The notes below the pieces were generated by a model that made no database searches, was not told the origin of the DNA, and was given only the letters and a program-made list of their open reading frames with translations. From Streptomyces sp. T39 (GTDB lineage: Bacteria; Actinomycetota; Actinomycetes; Streptomycetales; Streptomycetaceae): 32,965 bases of DNA. Where the stretch lies: the NCBI RefSeq assembly GCF_008042045.1, contig NZ_RDBP01000012.1, positions 813,787 through 846,751 on the forward strand, read 5' to 3'. This document shows positions 1 to 8,154 of the stretch, in pieces. The stretch's first letter is position 1. The number at the start of each line of letters is the position of its first letter. Made by a program: the position numbers and the translations under genes.

Positions 1-1365
1 CGGCAGATGGCGGGCGGGGGCGAGGTCCACGTCGTCGTCGAGGAGTTCGACGACGGGGACGGCGCGGCTGATCCCCGGGCTCTCCTCGACCGTTCCGTCG
101 CGGTCGAAGGGCTGCCAGGCGTCCAGCACGGCGGTGCGCAGCGCCTGCCAGTCGACGCGGTCACGGCCCGGGGCGGCCGGTTCGGCACCGGCGGGGCCGG
201 CCGCGGTGTCGACGACGAGCAGTCCGGAGGCGGGCCGGTCGGTGACGGTGGGTCTGCGCAGCACCCACAGGTGCAGCGGGATGCCGTACGGCGGCGCGGC
301 GCCGGCCGGGAGGGCGACGACGGCACGCAGCGCGCCACGGCGCAGCAGTCCGGCCCTGATGCGGCGGCCGGAGCGGCGGGACGCGGCGGCGGGCGGCATC
401 AGCAGCACGGCCGTGCCGCCGGGCCGCAGACGGGCGAGGGCGTGCTGGACCCAGGCGAGCTCCGACTCGGTGCGGGCCGGGAACCCGTACTCCCAGCGGG
501 GGTCGTAGGCGAGTTCGTCGTGGCCCCAGTTGCGCTCGTTGAACGGCGGGTGGCACAGCACCGCGTCCGCGGCGAGGTCGCCGTACGCGTCCGACCGCAG
601 GGCGTCGCCGGCCTCGGTGCGTACCGCGGCGCCGGTGTGCAGGGCGAGCCGCAGGGCGGCGAGCGCCGCGAGGCCGGGGTCGGTGTCCTGGGCGAGGAGC
701 CGGGCGGGGCGGCGGACGGCGCGCAGCAGCGCACCGGTGCCGGCGGCCGGGTCGAGCACGGTGCCACCGTCCGGGACGAGGGCGGCCATCAGGTCGGCGA
801 GACCCGGTGGCGTCAGGGTGTACTGCCGTGGATTGGCGTCGAGTTGACGGCCCAGCAGGAACTCGAACGCCTGACGGGCCCCGATCTCCGCGGCGAGTTC
901 GGCGACTCCCCGCAGCAGCGGTACCGAGTCGGCCAGTTCCGAGGCGCTCGGGACGCCGACGACGCGCCGCGCGCCGAACCGCGCGGTGAGCACCTCGTCG
1001 AGCGCGGCGGGCAGCACCTCGGCGAGTCGGGCGTCGGAGACGGCGGCCGCCTCCAGCCAGGCGGCCGGCCTGTCGTGGACGAGGAGCAGGACACCGCCCG
1101 CGTGGACGAGGGTGGTGACACCGCCGCCCGGATGGGCCGCGAACTGCTGCCAGACCCGTTCGCGCAGCGGGACCTCGGCGAGTTTGCCCTGCTCGCGCAG
1201 CCACCGCTCGATGTCGGTGAGCGCGAAGGAGGGGCTCGTCTCCGTGCCGCCCACGGGTTTGGGGAAATCGGCGTGTCTGCGACGCCAGTTGCTCACCGCC
1301 GCCCGCCCCACACCGGCGAGTCTGGCGATCTGGGCGGCGGTCACCTCCGCCGCGTTCTCCTGCAC
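1..1365 (-). CDS. HTH-N6 DNA methyltransferase (3' end outside window)
   Basis: Probable S-adenosylmethionine-dependent adenine-N6 DNA methyltransferase. The GTG start at 1365 has a good ribosome site (GAGGGGG about 7 nt upstream), and 455 codons stay open to the window edge, so the C-terminus is missing. Residues 8-31 read as a MerR/excisionase-like helix-turn-helix (AAQIARLAGVGRAAVSNWRR). About residues 201-213 carry the SAM-binding motif I (LDPAAGTGALL). Residues 271-277 are CHPPFNE, a variant of the catalytic [ND]PP[FYW] motif of gamma-class and HsdM-like methylases, with His in the usual Asn/Asp position. The family is common in actinomycetes as 'N-6 DNA methylase'. No restriction subunit is visible in the window, so it may be orphan or regulatory, or belong to a system beyond the edge. 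The first motif residue is unusual, so activity is uncertain. Confidence 0.8.
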   Translation of the reverse strand, partial: MQENAAEVTAAQIARLAGVGRAAVSNWRRRHADFPKPVGGTETSPSFALTDIERWLREQGKLAEVPLRERVWQQFAAHPGGGVTTLVHAGGVLLLVHDRPAAWLEAAAVSDARLAEVLPAALDEVLTARFGARRVVGVPSASELADSVPLLRGVAELAAEIGARQAFEFLLGRQLDANPRQYTLTPPGLADLMAALVPDGGTVLDPAAGTGALLRAVRRPARLLAQDTDPGLAALAALRLALHTGAAVRTEAGDALRSDAYGDLAADAVLCHPPFNERNWGHDELAYDPRWEYGFPARTESELAWVQHALARLRPGGTAVLLMPPAAASRRSGRRIRAGLLRRGALRAVVALPAGAAPPYGIPLHLWVLRRPTVTDRPASGLLVVDTAAGPAGAEPAAPGRDRVDWQALRTAVLDAWQPFDRDGTVEESPGISRAVPVVELLDDDVDLAPARHLP

Positions 1366-1480
1366 CCGGATCCCCCTCGGCTGGCCCGATCAGTTGGTCA
1401 CGCTGCTGTAACGGCGATCCTAGCGACTACGCGGACACCCCGCTTCACAACCTCCCACCACTGTAAACCGAGTTCTCGTG

Positions 1481-1509
1481 TTGACTCGGTTCACAAGCTC
1501 TGCTGTTAT
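1481..1509 (+). promoter_or_regulatory. Vegetative (HrdB-type) promoter for the 1571 gene
   Basis: TTGACT at 1481-1486 and TGTTAT at 1504-1509 are separated by 17 nt, close to the sigma-70/HrdB consensus. It lies in the 205-bp divergent gap between the methylase and the membrane-protein gene, about 60 nt before the ATG at 1571. Confidence 0.6.
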
Positions 1510-1570
1510 TGACCCTGCGAAGCACGGATCTTCACGCAGGCTTTACACACTCCACTCGGGGGGAACACCC

Positions 1571-2413
1571 ATGTCTCAGCCCACGCAGTCGCAGTTCGGA
1601 GCGCCCTACCCCGGCGGCCCGGACGGCTTCCCGCCCCAGGCCCAGCCGCGCAACGGCCTCGGCACCGCCGGTCTGGTGCTCGGCATCATCGGCCTCGTCG
1701 TCGCCGTGATCCCGCTGCTCTTCTGGCTCGGCGGCATCCTGGGCCTGCTCGCCCTGATCTTCGGTCTCGTGGGGCTCGGCCGCGCCAAGCGCGCCCAGGC
1801 CACCAACAAGGGCATCGCGCTCGCCGGCACCATCCTCGGCGGCCTCGCCATCGCCGCGGGCATCGCGATGGGCGTCGTGACCGTCCTCGCCGTCGACAAG
1901 GCCGTGGACGAGATCAACAAGTCCGTGGAGAGCGTGGCCACGGAGGAGGCCAAGAACCAGGAGCCCGCCGACACCGCGACCGACGCGGCCGCGGACAACG
2001 GCGAGGAGCCGATCGCGGAGGGCGAGATCCTCGCCGGCGGCGACTCGGTGATCTACGACGACAAGCTGACCGTGACGGTCTCCGAGCCGAAGGCCTACAC
2101 GCCCAGCGAGTTCGCCATCGGCCACACCAAGGGCAACAAGGCGTACCAGGTCACGGTCGTCATCGAGAACGCCGGCAAGGAGAAGTTCGACTCCACGCTG
2201 GTGACCGCCGACGCCCGCGCCGGCGAGGACGGTGTCGAGGCCGAGCAGATCTTCGACGACAAGGTCGGCAGCGGCTTCGACGGCAACATCGCCCCCGGCA
2301 AGAAGGTCACCGTGACGTACGCCTTCGACGCCCCGGCCGCCGCGAAGACCCTGACCGTCGAGGTCTCCCCCGGCATCTCGCACGACGCCACCCAGTGGGA
2401 GCTCAAGCTCTGA
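1571..2413 (+). CDS. DUF4190/DUF4352-like membrane-anchored protein
   Basis: 280-residue protein of unknown function. The ATG at 1571 is chosen because GGGGGG lies about 10 nt upstream and the sequence begins with the usual streptomycete low-complexity Pro/Gly/Gln head (residues 1-28). Two hydrophobic hairpin segments (about 32-70 and 82-108) with a short basic loop (GRAKRAQATNK) fit a DUF4190 membrane module. An acidic linker follows (about 125-160), then a beta-rich domain (about 160-280) typical of DUF4352/telokin-like extracytoplasmic domains (GDSVIYDDKLTVTVSEPK; YQVTVVIENAGKEKFDS). It is probably an exported immunoglobulin-like domain held in the membrane. It is monocistronic, with its own promoter upstream and a strong hairpin downstream. 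No binding partner can be read from the context. Confidence 0.8.
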   Translation: MSQPTQSQFGAPYPGGPDGFPPQAQPRNGLGTAGLVLGIIGLVVAVIPLLFWLGGILGLLALIFGLVGLGRAKRAQATNKGIALAGTILGGLAIAAGIAMGVVTVLAVDKAVDEINKSVESVATEEAKNQEPADTATDAAADNGEEPIAEGEILAGGDSVIYDDKLTVTVSEPKAYTPSEFAIGHTKGNKAYQVTVVIENAGKEKFDSTLVTADARAGEDGVEAEQIFDDKVGSGFDGNIAPGKKVTVTYAFDAPAAAKTLTVEVSPGISHDATQWELKL

Positions 2414-2531
2414 TCCGAGGGGATCCCACGGATCCCCACGGTCCGGTGCTTCGCGCACCAGCCGCCCAGGACACCGCCGCACGCGGCGGGCGTCCCACGC
2501 GGGGCCCCGCCCCGCCCCCCGGGGGGGGAGT

Positions 2532-2562
2532 GTGCAGGCCGTCCACACCGGACGGCCTGCAC
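2532..2562. terminator. Bidirectional hairpin between convergent genes
   Basis: Perfect 13-bp stem (GTGCAGGCCGTCC and its complement) with a 5-nt ACACC loop, midway between the stop codons at 2413 (+) and 2595 (-). There is no clear U-tract, as is usual in Streptomyces. It can serve both strands. Confidence 0.8.
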
Positions 2563-2594
2563 GCGTGTTCACCGGGGAACGCGCACCCCGGCCG

Positions 2595-3347
2595 TCACAG
2601 GCGGTGGCGCACCCATACGTTGGGCTCCACGTACACCGCGTATCCCCGCTCGGCCTCGACGTGCACCGGCACCAGGGCGCCCGGCACCACGGTCTCGCCG
2701 CTCTCCTCGAAGGGCAGGCCCGTCCAGCGCCGCCACTCCTCGGTCGACCCGCTCACGGTCATCGACGCCGGCGCCACCTTCTCCACCACGCCCCCCGCGC
2801 GGACATGGACCCGCAGCCAGGGGTCGTGCGGCAGCCCGTCCGCCTCCCGGGTGCGGTGGGCGTACTCGTGGATCGACGTGTGCGGCTCGGCGCTCTTCGC
2901 GCTCGGCCGCACCGGGGCGACGACCTCACGGAACCCGAGCCGCGCCGCGTTGTCCCGCAGCGCGGCCAGCATCCGCCCGGATATGCCCCGGCCCTGGCGG
3001 TCGGTCGCCACCGTGATCTCGATGGCGCTGACGGTGTCCGGCTTGCGGCCGTGCCGCAGGTCGGAGAAGGCCCAGAGCATCACCTGGTCCCAGCCGCGGT
3101 CCGGCAGTTCCCGCCGCCCGTCGGCGTCCAGCGCCAGCGGGACGCTGAACGCCCTGGCCACGACCTCGCCGCCGGGCTCGGTGGCCACGAGCACGTACTC
3201 GGGGAGTTCGGCGACGATCCGTCCGATGTTGGCCCAGCCGACCGGGTCCTGGACGACGAACTCGTCCCAGGTGTCGAGCATCCTCCACATGGCGTCCCCC
3301 AGTCCGGGGCGCTCGGCGAGGGTGGTGATGGTGAGATCCGATTCCAT
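2595..3347 (-). CDS. GNAT-family N-acetyltransferase
   Basis: 250-residue GCN5-related acetyltransferase that would transfer acetyl from acetyl-CoA to an unknown amine. The acetyl-CoA pyrophosphate loop is visible as QGRGISG (residues 118-124) after a beta-4-like strand (SAIEITVATD), and is followed by the alpha-3 helix (RMLAALRDNAARLGF). The C-terminal 80 residues extend beyond the minimal fold and contain PHDPWLRVHVRAGG, common in streptomycete members annotated only as GNAT. The ATG at 3347 has no Shine-Dalgarno sequence, but TAGCCT lies exactly 6 nt upstream, so the mRNA is probably leaderless. It converges on the DUF4352-like gene. Substrate is unknown. Confidence 0.85.
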   Translation of the reverse strand: MESDLTITTLAERPGLGDAMWRMLDTWDEFVVQDPVGWANIGRIVAELPEYVLVATEPGGEVVARAFSVPLALDADGRRELPDRGWDQVMLWAFSDLRHGRKPDTVSAIEITVATDRQGRGISGRMLAALRDNAARLGFREVVAPVRPSAKSAEPHTSIHEYAHRTREADGLPHDPWLRVHVRAGGVVEKVAPASMTVSGSTEEWRRWTGLPFEESGETVVPGALVPVHVEAERGYAVYVEPNVWVRHRL

Positions 3348-3353
3348 CGCCGC

Positions 3354-3359
3354 AGGCTA
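3354..3359 (-). promoter_or_regulatory. -10 element of a leaderless transcript (GNAT gene)
   Basis: TAGCCT on the minus strand ends 6 nt before the ATG at 3347. With no ribosome site, this spacing would place the transcription start at the start codon. Confidence 0.45.
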
Positions 3360-3460
3360 GCCGCCCTCCCACCGGGCCCGGCAATGGTTTTCCCCGCCGG
3401 CACCGCCCGGCACCGGCCCCCGTACGTCCGGCTCCGGCTCCGGCCACGGCTCCCGCTGCC

Positions 3461-4234
3461 TCACCGGGTGACGGCGGCCTGTCCGCCGCACTGCGCCAGC
3501 ATCGTCCGCTTGTCCGGGGCCGTCACCGGCAGCTCGTACTTGAGGGCCACCTGGGCGAAGCGCACCGCGTAGGCGCACCGCACCCCCTTCTCGGGCGGCA
3601 GCCAGGAGGCGGGGCCGGAATCCCGCTTGGCCGAGTTGGCGCGGCCCTGGACCGGCAGCAGGTTCAGCGGGTCGTTCGCCAGCCGCCGCCGCTTGGCGTC
3701 GTCCCAGCGGGCGGCGCCGAGCTGCCAGGCGTACGACAGCGGGACGACATGGTCTATCTGCACCTCGGCGGCCTTCGCCTTCTTCCAGGCGATGTCCTTG
3801 CCGGTGTACGGGTCGTGCAGATCCATCGAGACGACCACGCAGTCGGACCCGGCGCGGAACTCCACGTCCCGCCCGTGGAGTTTCAGCAGATCGTTGCGGG
3901 TGTCGCAGCCGTTCCTGGCCAGGGCGACCCCGTCCGCGGTGTCCAGCCAGGCGTGTCCGAAGGCGTCGCGCTCGTAACCGGTGCGCGGACCGCGGCCCTT
4001 GACCGTGAGGCGCTCGACGAGGACGCGCGCCTTCGCCCGCTCCTCCTCGGCGGTCACCGCGGCGAGTCCCCGGCCGGTGCCCTCCGGGTTCACCAGGGGA
4101 CTCACGGCCGACGAGGAACCGCCCCGGGCCGGGGGCGCCGAGTCCCCGCCGGGCCCGCCGACGCCCGTGACGTCGCAGCCGGCGAGCAGGGCGGCGGCCG
4201 TCAGCACGGCCCAGGGCGTCGCATGTCGGTTCAC
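3461..4234 (-). CDS. Secreted HNH-nuclease lipoprotein (DUF1524/GmrSD-C-like)
   Basis: 257-residue protein starting with GTG at 4234. Residues 1-20 form a lipoprotein signal peptide: Arg3, a hydrophobic core, and the lipobox LLAG with Cys20. It should be exported and lipid-anchored outside the membrane. A Ser/Gly/Pro linker follows. The C-terminal domain is a ββα-metal HNH nuclease of the type found in GmrSD C-termini: D161-H162 (VQIDHVVPLS), N191 (DPLNLLPVQ) and N200/K203 (GRANSAKRD). Such secreted HNH proteins are widespread in actinobacteria and are thought to be non-specific nucleases for nutrient use or competition. The gene follows mfd with a 64-nt gap. The start has no Shine-Dalgarno sequence, but TACCGT lies 6 nt upstream, suggesting a separate leaderless transcript. 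Confidence 0.85.
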   Translation of the reverse strand: MNRHATPWAVLTAAALLAGCDVTGVGGPGGDSAPPARGGSSSAVSPLVNPEGTGRGLAAVTAEEERAKARVLVERLTVKGRGPRTGYERDAFGHAWLDTADGVALARNGCDTRNDLLKLHGRDVEFRAGSDCVVVSMDLHDPYTGKDIAWKKAKAAEVQIDHVVPLSYAWQLGAARWDDAKRRRLANDPLNLLPVQGRANSAKRDSGPASWLPPEKGVRCAYAVRFAQVALKYELPVTAPDKRTMLAQCGGQAAVTR

Positions 4235-4240
4235 GGGCGT

Positions 4241-4246
4241 ACGGTA
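4241..4246 (-). promoter_or_regulatory. -10 element of a leaderless transcript (HNH lipoprotein gene)
   Basis: TACCGT on the minus strand is 6 nt before the GTG at 4234, and no ribosome site is present. No -35 box is obvious. Confidence 0.4.
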
Positions 4247-4298
4247 CCGGGCCCCCGCCGGCCACGGGGGCGGCGGGGAACCCGGCGGGGGACCTTCC

Positions 4299-7200
4299 TC
4301 AGGAGCCGAGCACCGTGGTCAGGAACTCGCCCGTCCAGGACAGCAGTTCACGGCCCACGACCGGCTTGCCGCCGATCTTCCCGGCGGTCGGCCGGGGCAC
4401 CAGGATCTGGTGGACGGCCGGCTTGACGACCGTGCGCGGGTAGAGCCGCTTCAGCCGCAGCTCCTGCGATTCGCGCAGTTCCACGGGCGCGAAGCGGATG
4501 TTGGGGCCCTGGAGCACGATCTCGCCGACCCCGCAGGCACGGGCCAGCATCCGCAGCCCGGCGACCAGGAGCAGGTTCTCGACGGGCTCCGGCAGCTTGC
4601 CGTAGCGGTCGGTCAGCTCCTCGCGGACCGCCGTGATGTCGTCCTCCGTGGTGGCGGACGCGATCGCCCGGTACGCCTGGAGCCGCAGCCGCTCGCCGGG
4701 GGCGTAGTCGTGCGGGACGTGCGCGTCGACCGGGAGCTCGATCTTCACCTCCAGCGGCGGCTCCTCCTCCACACCGCCCTCCAGCGACGCCCGGTAGTCG
4801 GCGACGGCCTCGCCGACCATGCGGACGTACAGGTCGAAGCCGACGCCCGCGATGTGGCCGGACTGCTCGCCGCCCAGCAGATTGCCCGCGCCGCGGATCT
4901 CCAGGTCCTTCATGGCGACGTACATGCCGGCGCCCATCTCGGTGTGCTGCGCGATGGTGGCGAGCCGCTCGTGCGCGGTCTCGGTCAGCGGCTTCTCCGG
5001 CGGGTAGAGGAAGTAGGCGTAGCCCCGCTCGCGGCCGCGGCCGACGCGGCCGCGCAGCTGGTGCAGCTGCGAGAGGCCGAAGTTGTCGCCGCGCTCCACG
5101 ATGAGGGTGTTGGCGTTGGAGATGTCGATGCCGGACTCGACGATCGTCGTCGACACCAGCACGTCGAACTTCTTCTCCCAGAAGTCGACCACCACCTGCT
5201 CCAGCGCCGACTCCGACATCTGGCCGTGCGCCGTGGCGATCCGCGCCTCGGGGACGATGTCCCGCAGCCTCGCGGCCGCGCGGTCGATCGACTCCACCCG
5301 GTTGTGGATGTAGAAGACCTGTCCCTCGCGCAGCAGTTCACGGCGCACGGCCGCGCCGATCTGCCGCTCCTCGTACGGGCCGACGAAGGTGAGCACCGGA
5401 TGGCGCTCCTCCGGCGGGGTGGTGATCGTGGACATCTCGCGGATGCCGGTGACCGCCATCTCCAGGGTGCGCGGGATCGGGGTGGCCGACATGGTGAGCA
5501 CGTCGACGTTGGCGCGGAGCTTCTTCAGCTGCTCCTTGTGCTCGACGCCGAACCGCTGTTCCTCGTCGACGACGACCAGGCCCAGGTCCTTGAACTTCGT
5601 CTCCGACGAGAAGAGCCGGTGGGTGCCGATGACGATGTCGACGGAGCCGTCCCGCAGGCCCTCCAGGGTCGCCTTGGCCTCGCTGTCCGACTGGAAGCGC
5701 GACAGTGCCCGGGTGACGACGGGGAACTGCGAGTACCGCTCGGAGAAGGTGCCGAAGTGCTGCTGCACCAGCAGCGTGGTGGGGACGAGGACGGCGACCT
5801 GCTTGCCGTCCTGGACCGCCTTGAACGCGGCGCGGACCGCGATCTCGGTCTTGCCGTAGCCCACGTCGCCGCAGATCAGCCGGTCCATCGGGACCGTCTT
5901 CTCCATGTCCTCCTTGACCTCGGCGATGGTGGACAGCTGGTCGGGCGTCTCCGCGTACGGGAAGGCGTCCTCCAGCTCGCGCTGCCAGGGGGTGTCGGGG
6001 CCGAAGGCGTGGCCGGGGGCGGCCATCCGGGCCGAGTAGAGCTTGATGAGGTCGGCCGCGATCTCCTTGACGGCCTTCTTCGCCCGCGCCTTGGTCTTCG
6101 TCCAGTCCGCGCCGCCGAGGCGGTGCAGCGTGGGCGCCTCGCCGCCCACGTACTTGGTGACCTGTTCGAGCTGGTCGGTCGGGATGTAGAGGCGGTCGCC
6201 GGGCTGGCCGCGCTTGGCCGGCGCGTACTCGACGAGCAGGTACTCGCGGGTCGCGCCCTGCACGGTCCGCTGGACCATCTCGATGTAGCGGCCGACGCCG
6301 TGCTGCTCGTGGACGATGTAGTCGCCGGCCTCCAGCGTCAGCGGGTCGATCGTCTTGCGGCGCCGGGTCGGCATCCGCTGCCCGTCCTTGCCGGCGGCCT
6401 TCTGGCCCGACAGGTCGGTCTCGGTGAGCACCGCCAGCCGCAGCGCCGGGTCGACGAAGCCGTGGTCGATCGAGCCGCAGGCCACATGGACGACGGACGG
6501 GGTGATGTCGGTGAGGTCGGCGTCCAGGCGGGCGGCGATGCCCTCGCCGCCGAGCACCTCGACGGTGCGCGACGCGGGGCCGTGGGCCTCGGTGACGAAG
6601 ACGGTGCGCCAGCCGTCGGCCAGCCAGCCCTTGGTGTCGGCGAGCGCCCGCGCCGTGTCCCCGCGGTACGACTCGGGGGCGTGCATGCCGAGCTTCACCG
6701 TCTCGTCGGACAGTTCCTCGTCCGCGGCGAAGGGCGAGACGGACCACCACATCATGCCGAGCTCGCGCGCCCGGTCGCGCACGTCGGCGATCCCCCACAG
6801 GGAGGCGGCGCCGACGTCGATGGGGGCCTCGCCGCCGCCCGCCGTCGCCGCCCAGGACGCCTGGAGGAACTCCTGGCTGGTGGCGACGAGGTCGGCGGCC
6901 CTGGTCCGTACCCGCTCCGGGTCGCAGACGACCGCCATGGCGCCCTCGGGCAGCACGTCGAGCAGCAGCTCCATGTCGTCGACGAGCACGGGCGCGAGGG
7001 ACTCCATGCCCTCGACCGCGATGCCCTCGGCGATCTTCCCCAGCAGTTCGCCGAGCTCGGGGTGGGCCTCGGCGAGCTGCGCCGCCCGCTCCCGCACGGT
7101 GCCGGTGAGCAGCAGCTCCCGGCACGGCGGGGCCCACAGGCCGTGCTCGGCGACCTCCAGGGAGCGCTGGTCGGCGACCTTGAAGTAGCGGATCTCCTCG

Positions 7201-7829
7201 ACGTCGTCGCCCCAGAACTCCACGCGCAGCGGGTGCTCCTCGGTGGGCGGGAAGACGTCGAGGATGCCGCCGCGCACGGCGAACTCGCCGCGCTTCTCCA
7301 CCAGTTCGACCCGGGAGTACGCCGCGGCCGCGAGGCCCGCCACGATCTCCTCCAGGTCCGCCTGCTGCCCGGTGCGCAGCGCCACCGGCTCCAGGTCGCC
7401 GAGCCCCTTGACCTGGGGCTGGAGCACGGACCGCACGGGGGCGACGACCACGCTCACGGGGCCGGCGGCCGGGTCGTCGGCCGAGGGGTGGGCGAGCCGG
7501 CGCAGCACGGCGAGCCGCCGTCCGACGGTGTCGGAGCGGGGGGAGAGCCGCTCGTGGGGCAGGGTCTCCCAGGACGGGTACTCGACCACGCCCTCGCCGG
7601 GCAGCAGCGACCGGAGCGCGGCGGCCAGGTCCTCCGCCTCCCGGCCGGTGGCGGTGACGGCCAGCACGGTGCGGCCCGTGTCACGGGCGAGGGCGGCGAC
7701 GGCGAACGGCCGGGAGGCGGGCGGGCCCACCAGGTCGATGTGACCGCGGTGGCCGTCCGCGGCCGCCTTGACCGCTTCGGCGAGCGCCGGATCGCGCACG
7801 ACGGCGTCGAGAAGACCGTGCAGGCTCAT
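4299..7829 (-). CDS. mfd: Transcription-repair coupling factor Mfd
   Basis: 1176-residue Mfd, an ATP-dependent dsDNA translocase that removes RNA polymerase stalled at lesions and recruits UvrA. Domains in order: a UvrB-like N-terminal part (about 1-350); the CarD-like RNA-polymerase-interaction domain (about 495-545, GDYIVHEQHGVGRY); the RecG-type SF2 translocase with Walker A GDVGYGKTE near residue 650, DEEQRFG near 750 and the SATPIPRT motif; then the helicase C lobe and the TRCF regulatory domain (about 1060-1150). Length matches streptomycete Mfd. The start is ATG 7829 (MSLHGLLDAV); an in-frame ATG at 7838 (MPLMSLHG) is the alternative, and neither has a strong ribosome site. A strong hairpin separates it from the ABC operon upstream. 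Confidence 0.97.
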   Translation of the reverse strand: MSLHGLLDAVVRDPALAEAVKAAADGHRGHIDLVGPPASRPFAVAALARDTGRTVLAVTATGREAEDLAAALRSLLPGEGVVEYPSWETLPHERLSPRSDTVGRRLAVLRRLAHPSADDPAAGPVSVVVAPVRSVLQPQVKGLGDLEPVALRTGQQADLEEIVAGLAAAAYSRVELVEKRGEFAVRGGILDVFPPTEEHPLRVEFWGDDVEEIRYFKVADQRSLEVAEHGLWAPPCRELLLTGTVRERAAQLAEAHPELGELLGKIAEGIAVEGMESLAPVLVDDMELLLDVLPEGAMAVVCDPERVRTRAADLVATSQEFLQASWAATAGGGEAPIDVGAASLWGIADVRDRARELGMMWWSVSPFAADEELSDETVKLGMHAPESYRGDTARALADTKGWLADGWRTVFVTEAHGPASRTVEVLGGEGIAARLDADLTDITPSVVHVACGSIDHGFVDPALRLAVLTETDLSGQKAAGKDGQRMPTRRRKTIDPLTLEAGDYIVHEQHGVGRYIEMVQRTVQGATREYLLVEYAPAKRGQPGDRLYIPTDQLEQVTKYVGGEAPTLHRLGGADWTKTKARAKKAVKEIAADLIKLYSARMAAPGHAFGPDTPWQRELEDAFPYAETPDQLSTIAEVKEDMEKTVPMDRLICGDVGYGKTEIAVRAAFKAVQDGKQVAVLVPTTLLVQQHFGTFSERYSQFPVVTRALSRFQSDSEAKATLEGLRDGSVDIVIGTHRLFSSETKFKDLGLVVVDEEQRFGVEHKEQLKKLRANVDVLTMSATPIPRTLEMAVTGIREMSTITTPPEERHPVLTFVGPYEERQIGAAVRRELLREGQVFYIHNRVESIDRAAARLRDIVPEARIATAHGQMSESALEQVVVDFWEKKFDVLVSTTIVESGIDISNANTLIVERGDNFGLSQLHQLRGRVGRGRERGYAYFLYPPEKPLTETAHERLATIAQHTEMGAGMYVAMKDLEIRGAGNLLGGEQSGHIAGVGFDLYVRMVGEAVADYRASLEGGVEEEPPLEVKIELPVDAHVPHDYAPGERLRLQAYRAIASATTEDDITAVREELTDRYGKLPEPVENLLLVAGLRMLARACGVGEIVLQGPNIRFAPVELRESQELRLKRLYPRTVVKPAVHQILVPRPTAGKIGGKPVVGRELLSWTGEFLTTVLGS

Positions 7830-7955
7830 GAGGGGCATCCATCCGGGAGCAGCTGGGGGGTGGGCAACGCGAAGGACCCGACACGTCGCACGGGCCGGGG
7901 GTCTCCAGCGTACGACGGCCCTGTGACACCCGCGCCCCGGTCCCGTCCCGGCCGC

Positions 7956-8000
7956 GCCGCACGGCACCCCGCCCGCCGCTCGGACGGGGTGCCGTGCGGC
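7956..8000. terminator. Strong hairpin upstream of mfd
   Basis: Perfect 16-bp stem (GCCGCACGGCACCCCG, 7956-7971, pairing with 7985-8000) and a 13-nt loop. It is placed to stop read-through from the ABC operon into mfd. Confidence 0.65.
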
Positions 8001-8056
8001 GGGCGGGGCCACGGGGCCACAGCACGCGGAAAGGGGCACGGGCGCACGGCACGAGC

Positions 8057-8101
8057 GCGCACGGCCCCGGGCGTCCGTGGAGGACACCCGGGGCCGTGCG
8101 C
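8057..8101. terminator. Terminator-like hairpin after the ABC operon
   Basis: 15-bp perfect stem (8057-8071 with 8087-8101), extended by 4 bp after one mismatch. It lies 54 nt after the permease stop codon at 8155, reading leftward. Confidence 0.65.
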
Positions 8102-8144
8102 GCCGGCGGCGGGGCCGGACCCCCGTACCGGGTCCGCCGCCGGC
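8102..8144. terminator. Second hairpin directly after the permease
   Basis: 11-bp GC stem (8102-8112 with 8134-8144) enclosing a smaller GGACCC/GGGTCC hairpin, only 10 nt from the permease stop codon. Together with the next hairpin it makes a tandem terminator. Confidence 0.55.
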
Positions 8145-8154
8145 GGCCGTGCGG

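Larger units (their letters stand above)
7830..8154. other. Gap between ABC operon and mfd
   Basis: No coding sequence is supported in this 325-bp gap. It holds three strong hairpins, listed separately. On the minus strand TACGCT at 7907-7912 is a possible -10 hexamer for mfd, without a convincing -35. The rest is GC-rich sequence with no other signal. Confidence 0.5.
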
